A stretch of 64,000 nucleotides of DNA. Source: Jannaschia pohangensis. GTDB lineage: Bacteria > Pseudomonadota > Alphaproteobacteria > Rhodobacterales > Rhodobacteraceae. The DNA lies in NCBI RefSeq assembly GCF_900113875.1, contig NZ_FORA01000001.1, positions 682,001 to 746,000 on the forward strand, in the 5' to 3' direction. Within the stretch, counting starts at the first letter, position 1. The number at the start of each line of letters is the position of its first letter. The notes under the pieces are model-generated. The model searched no databases and was not told the DNA's origin. It saw nothing but the letters and a program-made list of their open reading frames with translations. Shown here piece after piece: positions 57,513 through 64,000 of the stretch. A program made the translations under genes and the position numbers.

Positions 57513-58843
57513 AGATAGTTGGACCGGCTCAGGCCGTATTTCGCCATCTTCTCGTTCAGGGTCCGGCGGGGCAGCGACAGTTCTTCCATCACGCTCGCGA
57601 TCGACCCGCGATGACGCCGCATCGTGTTGTCGATCAGCATGCGCTCGAAGGCTTCGACATATTCCTTGAGGGGCTTGCCCTCGGTCGTGACCTGCACCGT
57701 CTCGCCCTGCTCCTGCGTGTCCGACATCAGAAGCGAAGAGATGGAACCGGTGCCGCGCCGCTGCTGCAGCACCGCACGCTCGCCCAGATTGATGAGCTGG
57801 CGCACGTTGCCGGGCCAGGGCGCCTGCAACAGTTGCGCGGCCTCCTGTGCGGACAATTGCGGCGGGGTGGCGCCGTATTCCTCGCCGAAACTCTCGGCGA
57901 AATGGGTGAACAGGGTCAGCACATCCTCGCCCCGGTTGCGCAGCGGCGGCAGGACAAGCTTCATCGCCGCCAGACGGAAGAACAGGTCGGGGCGCAGGCT
58001 GTCTTCCAGCGTCTTCTCGGGGTCGGAGCCGTTGTGGATGGCGACGATCCGGGTTTCCGCCGGCGTCCCCTGATCGTTGATGAAGGTCAACAGACGAGCC
58101 TGAAGCGCCAGCGGCAGCGCCTCGATATCCTCGAGCACAAGCGTGCCGCCCCGGGCCTCCTCGACCAGCGGCAGGCCGCCTTCGGTCACGGGGCCGAATA
58201 GCTTGGCGCCCAACTCATCCTCGCCCAGGGCCGCGCAGGAGGTCATGGCAAAGGTCTTGCCCGCCCGTGGCCCGACGGCATGCAGCGCATGGGCGACCAG
58301 GGTCTTGCCCGTCCCCGTTTCCCCGTCGATCAGGACGTGGGTATCGGCTTGGCCCAGGTCCAGAATATCCTCGCGCAGACGCTCCATCGCGGGGCTGGTA
58401 CCGATCAGCTTGCGCATCAGGACCGTGCCGTCGGACAATTCACGCCGCAGCGCCCGGTTGTCGAGCGTCAGCTTGCGGGCCTGCGCCGCACGGCGGGCCA
58501 GATCGGTCAGCCGGTCGGGATTGAACGGCTTTTCCATGAAATCATAGGCGCCAAGCTGCATCGCCTCGACCGCCATGGGCACGTCGCCGTGGCCGGTGAT
58601 CATGATGACGGGCAGCGAGCTGTCGGCGCTCATCAGCTTTTTCAGGAACTGCATCCCGTCCATGCCGGGCATGCGGATGTCGCTGATGACGACGCCGGGG
58701 AATTCAGGCGTGATCTTCTTGAGGGCTTCCTCTGCCGAGGGATACGTCTCTGTCGCAAAGCCCGAGAGGGCCAGCCACTGGCTGATCGATTGCCGCATGT
58801 CCTGTTCGTCGTCGACAATCGCGATCCGGGTCTGGTTGGCCAT
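57509..58843 (-). CDS. DctD-like response regulator lacking GAFTGA (second system)
   Basis: A 444-residue NtrC-family regulator. The receiver has VDDEQD, the phospho-Asp in VVISDIRMPGMDG and Lys in EKPFNPDRL. The AAA+ domain keeps Walker A (GETGTGKT), but Walker B reads LVLEDIEAL (Glu-Asp instead of Asp-Glu), and the sigma-54-contacting GAFTGA loop is replaced by LFGPVTEGGLPLVEEA. A Fis-type HTH ends the protein (SIASVMEELSLPRRTLNEKM). The ATG at 58843 has AGGA upstream; an ATG four codons earlier overlaps the kinase stop. It pairs with the kinase gene immediately upstream. Confidence 0.9.
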   Translation of the reverse strand: MANQTRIAIVDDEQDMRQSISQWLALSGFATETYPSAEEALKKITPEFPGVVISDIRMPGMDGMQFLKKLMSADSSLPVIMITGHGDVPMAVEAMQLGAYDFMEKPFNPDRLTDLARRAAQARKLTLDNRALRRELSDGTVLMRKLIGTSPAMERLREDILDLGQADTHVLIDGETGTGKTLVAHALHAVGPRAGKTFAMTSCAALGEDELGAKLFGPVTEGGLPLVEEARGGTLVLEDIEALPLALQARLLTFINDQGTPAETRIVAIHNGSDPEKTLEDSLRPDLFFRLAAMKLVLPPLRNRGEDVLTLFTHFAESFGEEYGATPPQLSAQEAAQLLQAPWPGNVRQLINLGERAVLQQRRGTGSISSLLMSDTQEQGETVQVTTEGKPLKEYVEAFERMLIDNTMRRHRGSIASVMEELSLPRRTLNEKMAKYGLSRSNYL

Positions 58844-58851
58844 CAAAGTCC

Positions 58852-60663
58852 TCATTCAGCTGCATCAAGCGCCATATCAATGTTCGGTAAGCGAACTTCA
58901 AACACCGCGCCGCCCCTGACGGCATTTCGCGCGGTCAACCGCCCACCAAGGTCGGTGATAATTCCCGATGAAATCGCCAGGCCAAGGCCCACGCCTTCGC
59001 CCGGTTTCTTGGTCGTATAGAATGGTTCGAACAACTTGTCGGGGGACTCGATCCCGGGGCCGGTGTCGCGGACGGCCAGCACCACATCCTCGCCCGCGGT
59101 CAGAAGGATATCCAACTCCCGATCCTCAACCTCGCGCATCGCATCGAGGGCGTTGCGCACAAGGTTGATGATGACCTGCTCCAGCCGCAGCCGGTCGGCC
59201 GTCACCATCACCGGTGTCTCGGGCATTATCTGGCTCAACCGGACCTGCTCCTGACGCAACTGCGGCTCCATCAGGGTCAGGGCGGAACTGACGGCCTGGC
59301 GCACATCAACGGGTTCGAAGGCATCGCCACCCTTGCGGGCATAGGATTTCAGCTGCCGCGTGATCGCGCCCATCCGCTCGATCAGGTCGTCGATCCGCTG
59401 GAACGACGACAACGCCTCGTCGGCGCGCCGCCGTTGGAGGAGGAGCTTGGCCCCCGCCAGATAGGTCTTCATCGCGGCAAGCGGCTGGTTCAATTCGTGG
59501 CTGACGGCGGCCGACATCTCGCCCAGGGCGGCCAGTTTTGACGACTGGGCAAGGCTCTGCTCGGTTTCCTTCAGCTCTTCCTGCACGCGCTTGCGCTCCG
59601 CGATCTCCCGGCTCAGGCGGTCGTTGAGGCGGCGCAACTGCGTCGATTCCCGCTGGACCAGCAGCGACCGCAACGTGGTGCGCCGGTTGAGCAGATAGAA
59701 TCCGAGCGCCAGCAGCAGCGCGAAGCCGGTGATGATGAGCGCCAGAACGCCATTCACCCGTTCGCGCACCGACTCGTAACTGGTGAAGCTCACCAACCGC
59801 CACCCCCGGAAGGGCACCCGCGTCTCGAGCTGGATCAGCGCCGCACCGGCATAGAACGCCTCGTCAGAATCCGCCTGGAACGCCCCGGTCGTGGCCAGCG
59901 CCCGCTCCAGCGCCGACGGCACCGACGTCTGCTTGATCGCCGTCTCAAGCGGTTGCCCGCGCCAGCGCGGTTCGGTCGACAGGATGACCGTGCCCCCCGC
60001 GTCGGTCACGGCCACGGCGGCGGTGGTGCCGCGCCAGCGGCTTTCGAACTGCGCCAGGTTGACCTGCACCTGCAACACGCCCAACTGACGCGGGCCGTCC
60101 TGCACGATCCGACTGAAGCTTGCCTCGTAAGCGCCTGTTTCATTGGGAAAGATGGTAAAGACCGTGTCGGTCGTATCCTGCGCTTCGGTAAAGAAGGGGC
60201 GGTTGGTATAGGTCTGGCCCAACTGCTCCCGGTCGGTGGCGGCGACGGTGCGACCGTCCATGTCCATCAGCCGGATCGAGGCCGCGCCGATGTCGTCCAC
60301 ATAGGAAATCAGGCGCTGGCTCGACGTCGAGAAATCGCGCGCGTTCAACGCCTGGATCAGCGTCGGATCGCGCGACAGCAGCAGGGGGACGACCGAATTG
60401 CGCTGCAACTCCGACAGGATGGCACCGGCATAGAGCGACTGGCGCAGTTCGGCCCGCTGCCGCGTCGTCTCGACGAAACGCTCGGTCAAAAGCCCGTTGG
60501 CGAACCAGATCGCCGCCCCGGCCGCCAGGATCCCGCCGACGATCAACAGGCGCACGGGCCACGGCAGATGCGGCGTCTCGCTTGGCGGGACGCTCATCGG
60601 TGGAATCGTCAGGTTGGTGTCAGGCCGGGCGGCACGTCGCCCGAAGAGGTCGCGCAAAGACAT
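58852..60663 (-). CDS. DctB-like sensor histidine kinase (second system)
   Basis: A 603-residue membrane sensor kinase. Helices near residues 36-58 and 307-330 flank a large periplasmic Cache-type sensor domain (with GQTYTNRPFFTEAQDTTDTV typical of DctB-like sensors). The phosphotransfer box is VSHELNQPLAAMKTY, and the ATPase domain has NLVRNALDAM, DTGPGI and GVGLGLAI. Its stop overlaps a possible ATG of the regulator gene. The ligand is unknown: the DctB class senses C4-dicarboxylates, but no transporter gene is adjacent here. purQ lies 58 nt upstream on the same strand. Confidence 0.92.
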   Translation of the reverse strand: MSLRDLFGRRAARPDTNLTIPPMSVPPSETPHLPWPVRLLIVGGILAAGAAIWFANGLLTERFVETTRQRAELRQSLYAGAILSELQRNSVVPLLLSRDPTLIQALNARDFSTSSQRLISYVDDIGAASIRLMDMDGRTVAATDREQLGQTYTNRPFFTEAQDTTDTVFTIFPNETGAYEASFSRIVQDGPRQLGVLQVQVNLAQFESRWRGTTAAVAVTDAGGTVILSTEPRWRGQPLETAIKQTSVPSALERALATTGAFQADSDEAFYAGAALIQLETRVPFRGWRLVSFTSYESVRERVNGVLALIITGFALLLALGFYLLNRRTTLRSLLVQRESTQLRRLNDRLSREIAERKRVQEELKETEQSLAQSSKLAALGEMSAAVSHELNQPLAAMKTYLAGAKLLLQRRRADEALSSFQRIDDLIERMGAITRQLKSYARKGGDAFEPVDVRQAVSSALTLMEPQLRQEQVRLSQIMPETPVMVTADRLRLEQVIINLVRNALDAMREVEDRELDILLTAGEDVVLAVRDTGPGIESPDKLFEPFYTTKKPGEGVGLGLAISSGIITDLGGRLTARNAVRGGAVFEVRLPNIDMALDAAE

Positions 60664-60721
60664 GGTCCTGTCTATCCCTGCCCCCCGTCCGGCTCAAGCG
60701 TCGTAAGCGGAGGGCTGCCAT

Positions 60722-61390
60722 TCAGGCAGAGACCAGCGCTTCGGCCAGCCCGCGGAACAGCGCCGCGCCATCCGTTCCGCCCTGCATCGGGTCGGCGGCC
60801 CGCTCGGGGTGGGGCATCATGCCCAGGACGCGGCGGTTCTCGCTCAGGATGCCCGCGATGCCGTCCATCGCCCCGTTCGGCGTCGCGACATAGCGGAAGG
60901 CCACCCGGTCTTCGCCCGACAGCCGTCGCAGCGTCTCGGTATCAGCGGTGTAATTGCCTTCGTGGTGGGCGATCGGGATGTCGATCACCTGACCCCTCTT
61001 GTAGGGGCGGGTAAACGCGCTGTCCGTCGTCTCGACCCGCAGACCGACGGTCTGGCAGATGTACTTGAGCCCCGCATTGCGCAAAAGCGCGCCGGGCAGC
61101 AGCTTGGTCTCGGTCAGGATCTGGAACCCGTTGCAGGGCCCGAAGACGTAGCCGCCCCGCGTCGCATGGGTCTTGAGGGCTGCGGCAATCGGCGACTGGG
61201 CCGCGATGGCCCCGCAGCGCAGGTAGTCGCCATAGCTGAACCCGCCCGGCACCCCGACCAGATCGACGCCCTCGGGCAGCGTCGTTTCCTTGTGCCAGAC
61301 CATCATCGTGTCGAACCCGGCGGCGCGGAAGGCCACGGCCAGATCGCGGTCGCAGTTGGACCCGGGGAAGACGAGGACGGCAGCTTTCAT
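60722..61390 (-). CDS. purQ: Phosphoribosylformylglycinamidine synthase, glutaminase subunit
   Basis: A 222-residue class I glutamine amidotransferase that supplies ammonia to PurL in purine synthesis. The nucleophile is C86 in [12 protein letters not shown], and the catalytic His-Glu pair is in [11 protein letters not shown]. It starts with the typical [16 protein letters not shown]. In many relatives purS lies just upstream, but here the upstream 250 nt hold no purS and purL is not in the window, so the purine genes are dispersed or lie beyond this segment. Confidence 0.97.
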   Translation of the reverse strand: MKAAVLVFPGSNCDRDLAVAFRAAGFDTMMVWHKETTLPEGVDLVGVPGGFSYGDYLRCGAIAAQSPIAAALKTHATRGGYVFGPCNGFQILTETKLLPGALLRNAGLKYICQTVGLRVETTDSAFTRPYKRGQVIDIPIAHHEGNYTADTETLRRLSGEDRVAFRYVATPNGAMDGIAGILSENRRVLGMMPHPERAADPMQGGTDGAALFRGLAEALVSA

Positions 61391-61640
61391 GGGATGACCT
61401 TTGCAAAGGACAGTTGGACCTGCGCGCGGCTTGTCACATCCCGCAGCGAAGTTCCAGCACCTCGCGACCCCGAGATCAGCTCCGTGCGAACCACGGATTT
61501 CCGGCGGCTTCCCGCTCTAAGCGCAGGCTTAGGCCCGCGGTTTAAGCGGCCCTCCAATGGTGTGGCGAGGTCCAGGCCGTCAGGTCGAGGCCGACGACAA
61601 CACCCGTTGCCGTTTCACACCCGATCCCGAGGAGACCACA

Positions 61641-61892
61641 ATGAAGAAATTCGCACTCATCGCCCTGATCGCCATGACGTCCCCCGCCCTGGCGCAGGAC
61701 CTTACCACCGAGACCCTGCTCGGCACCACGCTCGAAGAGGTTCAGGCCAGCCTGACCGAAATGGGCTACGAGGTCCGCAAGGCCGAAATGGAAGACGGCA
61801 AGATCGAGATCTACTTCGTCAAGGACGGCGCCATGGGCGAGGTCTATGTCGACCCCGCGACCGGTGCCATCACCAAGCTCGACATGAACTGA
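61641..61892 (+). CDS. Exported PepSY-domain protein
   Basis: An 83-residue periplasmic protein: signal peptide (residues 1-19, cut after ALAQ) and one PepSY domain (TTLEEVQASLTEMGYEV then MGEVYVDPATGAITKLDMN). PepSY domains occur beside proteases and redox membrane proteins and are thought to bind or inhibit partners. GAGGAG precedes the ATG. It is the first gene of a run with cytochrome b561 (7 nt later) and a membrane-anchored HTH protein. Confidence 0.88.
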   Translation: MKKFALIALIAMTSPALAQDLTTETLLGTTLEEVQASLTEMGYEVRKAEMEDGKIEIYFVKDGAMGEVYVDPATGAITKLDMN

Positions 61893-61899
61893 GACGGTC

Positions 61900-62475
61900 A
61901 TGTCGATCCTGTCCGATCAACACAGCGGGCGCTCCGGCGCCCGCGACATCCCGGTCTGGGACCCGCTGGTGCGCCTGATCCACTGGTCCCTTCTGGCGAC
62001 AATCGTGGTCAACGGCGCGCTGACCGATGTCGAAGGCGACCTGCACGAATGGGTCGGCTATGTGGCCCTGGGCCTTGTCGCCATCCGCCTCGTCTGGGCC
62101 GTCGTCGGCCCCCGCCCCGCGCGGTTCACCGCCTTTCCGCCCAACCCAATGCGGGCCATCCGCCACCTGCGCGCCATGCGGGCCGGGGACGACACCGTCC
62201 ATCTGTCGCACAACCCGCTTGGCGCGCTGATGGTCTACAACATCTGGGCGACCGTTCTTGCCATCGGCGTCACCGGCTACATGATGACGACGCTGCGCTT
62301 TTTCGGGATCGACTGGGTCGAGACGGCGCATGAGCTGGCCTTCGACTGGCTGATGATCTCGGTTGCGCTGCATGTCGCCGGCGTAGCCCTCGACAGCTGG
62401 CGGTCCGGTGTCAATCTGGTGCGCGCCATGGTATCGGGCTCCAAGAGAATTCCCCACGGGAAAAACGTCGAATGA
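61900..62475 (+). CDS. Cytochrome b561 family protein
   Basis: A 191-residue integral membrane di-heme protein with four helices. Heme-ligand histidines are in RLIHWSLLATIVV, LHEWVGYVALGL, and the last helices (AHELAFDWLMISVALHVAG). Bacterial b561 proteins move electrons across or within the cytoplasmic membrane, from quinol to oxidants or the reverse. It lies between the PepSY gene and the HTH gene, overlapping the latter by 4 nt (ATGA). Confidence 0.9.
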   Translation: MSILSDQHSGRSGARDIPVWDPLVRLIHWSLLATIVVNGALTDVEGDLHEWVGYVALGLVAIRLVWAVVGPRPARFTAFPPNPMRAIRHLRAMRAGDDTVHLSHNPLGALMVYNIWATVLAIGVTGYMMTTLRFFGIDWVETAHELAFDWLMISVALHVAGVALDSWRSGVNLVRAMVSGSKRIPHGKNVE

Positions 62476-63029
62476 AACGAGCGATATGGCCCGCCGACGG
62501 CAAGACCCGACGCGCGACCACTCTTGCGGCGATCATCCTTTTGCAAGCCCTCTGCGCGCTGTTCTTCATCGGTGACGTCGTGACGGACCTGCTCGAAGGC
62601 GCGGCCTTCGTCGACCTTCACTTCGGGGTCGAGACCCTGGCCGCCATCGCCCTGCTGATCGGCGTCGCTTTCATGATGCTGGAGTTGCGGCTGCTGCTGT
62701 CGCGCATGGACCAGATGGATACGGGCCTCATGATCGCGCGCGGCAGGATGGCCGAGGTGATGCAGGGCTTCTTCGACGACTGGCACCTGACCGAGGCCGA
62801 AAGGGACGTGGCGATCATGGTCCTCAAGGGCCTCGACAACACCCCCATCGCCGAGGTTCGCCAGACTGCCGCTGGCACCGTCCGTGCCCAGACCACCAGC
62901 ATCTATGCCAAGTCCGGCACCAGCGGCCGCCCTCAGTTCGTGAGCCTCTTCGTCGAGGAGCTGATGTCGGGCGACTTCGAAGTCCCGCCGTCCACGTCCC
63001 CGCGCGCCCTGACCGAAAGCGCCCGCTGA
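62472..63029 (+). CDS. Membrane-anchored LuxR-type HTH protein
   Basis: A 185-residue protein with two N-terminal membrane helices (about residues 16-40 and 53-72), a short linker helix and a C-terminal LuxR/GerE-type helix-turn-helix (LTEAERDVAIMVLKGLDNTP then TVRAQTTSIYAKSGTSGR). It has no receiver or ligand domain, so signal input must come through the membrane part or partner proteins. Because it is translationally coupled to cytochrome b561, a redox or quinone signal is an attractive but unproven idea. Its DNA targets are unknown. Confidence 0.85.
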   Translation: MKRAIWPADGKTRRATTLAAIILLQALCALFFIGDVVTDLLEGAAFVDLHFGVETLAAIALLIGVAFMMLELRLLLSRMDQMDTGLMIARGRMAEVMQGFFDDWHLTEAERDVAIMVLKGLDNTPIAEVRQTAAGTVRAQTTSIYAKSGTSGRPQFVSLFVEELMSGDFEVPPSTSPRALTESAR

Positions 63030-63270
63030 CCCAAGCGGTCGGGTCCGCGCATAAACCCGCTTTTGACATGCGATAACACGCGAAATCCCCGCGTCCCGGC
63101 CCCTCCGGTCATCGGATAGCGGCGGTGAAACCCCTAGATCCGAAGCTGTAGCCGAACGGAGATTCGGGTCGGGCAATCCGCCCCTTCTCCTCCCTCACAG
63201 GCTCGGTCACGGACCGGGCACAGATCAGACCAATGCCGACCCCGCGTCGGCCCCTTCCCGGAGATACGAC

Positions 63271-63489
63271 ATGAAAATCCTGCTTCCCCTCGTCACCGCC
63301 ACCGCCCTTCTGTCGGGCTGCGCCCAGGGCGGCTTCATCGACAGCGACATGGAGCGCGGCCTCGTCGGCGCGGCCGTCGGATACGGTGCGGCCAAGGCCA
63401 TCAACGGCAACGGCGACCGTGGCGCGATCATCGGCGGCCTGGCCGGTGTGTTCTGCGACGATGCGGGCTTCTGCACCCGCGCCCGCTGA
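63271..63489 (+). CDS. Small lipoprotein with glycine-zipper-like segment
   Basis: A 72-residue lipoprotein. The signal peptide ends in the lipobox LLSGC, so Cys17 would be lipidated. The mature part has a Gly/Ala-rich hydrophobic stretch (GLVGAAVGYGAAKAI and GAIIGGLAGVF) that resembles glycine-zipper segments, and two further Cys (FCDDAGFC) that may form a disulphide. GGAGA precedes the ATG. No specific function can be assigned. Confidence 0.8.
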   Translation: MKILLPLVTATALLSGCAQGGFIDSDMERGLVGAAVGYGAAKAINGNGDRGAIIGGLAGVFCDDAGFCTRAR

Positions 63490-63503
63490 CCTGACAGACT
63501 GGC

Positions 63504-63526
63504 GATGCCCGGCAGGTCCGGGCGTC
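63504..63526. terminator. Hairpin between the lipoprotein and alcohol dehydrogenase genes
   Basis: A 9-bp stem GATGCCCGG/CCGGGCGTC with a 5-nt loop lies between the two convergent stops. There is no T run, so it may be a weak or factor-assisted terminator. Confidence 0.4.
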
Positions 63527-63539
63527 GTCGCCTTCGGCC

Positions 63540-64000
63540 TCAGCGGCTGAAATCGGTGATGACCGCCACGCCCGGCGGTGTCGGGCCGTTGAAGGCGGCC
63601 AATTCGGCGGACGTGTCCGACAGCGCCACCTCCCGCGCGATCAGGGGCGACATGTCGACCTTGCCGCTGGTGATCATGCCGAGCAGGGACGGATAGCGCC
63701 ACGCCGGCATCCCGCGTGTCCCGAACAGCGCAAGGTTGCCCATGTAGACGGTGTTCATGTCCACTTCCATCCGGGCAGTATGACCGACCGGCATCCCGAC
63801 CTGCACGTGCCGCCCGCGCGGGCGCAGGCATTTGATCGACCCGTTGACCGTCACCGGAATGCCCAGGGCCTCGACCGAGACATGGGCCCCGCCGCCGGTG
63901 ATCTCCTTGATCTGCGCCGCCGTGTCGTCACTGGCCAGAACCGCCGCGTCGATGCCGAGGCCCAGGGCGTGGTCCAGCTTCTCCTGCACGATATCCACGA
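63540..64000 (-). CDS. Zinc-dependent alcohol dehydrogenase family protein (partial, 5' end outside window)
   Basis: The C-terminal 150 or so residues of a medium-chain dehydrogenase/reductase; the rest lies beyond the right end. Visible landmarks are the end of the Rossmann fold (HVSVEALGIPVTVNGSIKCL then RGRHVQVGMPVG), the lobe YMGNLALFGTRGMPAWRYPS, and the closing VAVITDFSR. The N-terminal zinc ligands and start cannot be seen. The substrate is unknown. Confidence 0.85.
   Translation of the reverse strand, partial: VDIVQEKLDHALGLGIDAAVLASDDTAAQIKEITGGGAHVSVEALGIPVTVNGSIKCLRPRGRHVQVGMPVGHTARMEVDMNTVYMGNLALFGTRGMPAWRYPSLLGMITSGKVDMSPLIAREVALSDTSAELAAFNGPTPPGVAVITDFSR

Overview
The window is a high-GC chromosomal segment whose gene content points to an alphaproteobacterium of the Rhodobacterales (Roseobacter/Rhodobacter group). 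The evidence is R. capsulatus-like DctPQM proteins, a LexA box of the alphaproteobacterial GTTC-N7-GTTC type before uvrA, an RNase E with a large insertion in its S1 domain, NtrC-family regulators without GAFTGA, and a bactofilin/M23 pair. I see no rRNA, CRISPR array, insertion sequence or prophage. Most of the segment is core chromosome with a few accessory genes.

Layout. 1-5 kb: tRNA-Asp, a short-chain dehydrogenase, a very large ammonium transporter fused to poly-HAMP and chemoreceptor signalling domains, then two valine tRNAs around a histidine phosphatase. 5-15 kb: a 62-residue exported protein, glutaminase, Lon behind a probable sigma-32 promoter, two unrecognised proteins, Tgt, a small outer-membrane barrel, a LuxR-type regulator and two Fe-S assembly proteins. 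15-22 kb: tpiA, then a C4-dicarboxylate TRAP system (dctPQM) downstream of its DctB/DctD pair. 22-36 kb: P450, esterase, UvrA, transporters, a sterol-desaturase-like enzyme, dihydrolipoyl dehydrogenase, a TetR/quinone-reductase divergon with three palindromic operators, and QueA.

36-52 kb is envelope-rich: an AsmA/YhdP-type protein, Bcp with a ferritin-like protein, an M23 peptidase overlapping a bactofilin, a glycosyltransferase, RF2, PBP1A, an AmiC-type amidase, an aminotransferase and an M48 protease with repeats. 52-64 kb: RNase E, three adjacent paralogous membrane proteins of unknown function, a second DctB/DctD-like pair, PurQ, a PepSY / cytochrome b561 / membrane-anchored LuxR-type HTH operon, a small lipoprotein and the end of a zinc alcohol dehydrogenase.

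The most unusual items are the Amt-poly-HAMP-MCP fusion with an altered receptor tip, the three-paralog membrane cluster at 55.3-57.5 kb, the PepSY-b561-membrane HTH operon, and two DctD-type regulators that both lack the sigma-54 contact loop. Start sites were moved from the longest frame wherever a Shine-Dalgarno sequence, signal peptide, family length or upstream terminator supported a shorter form.
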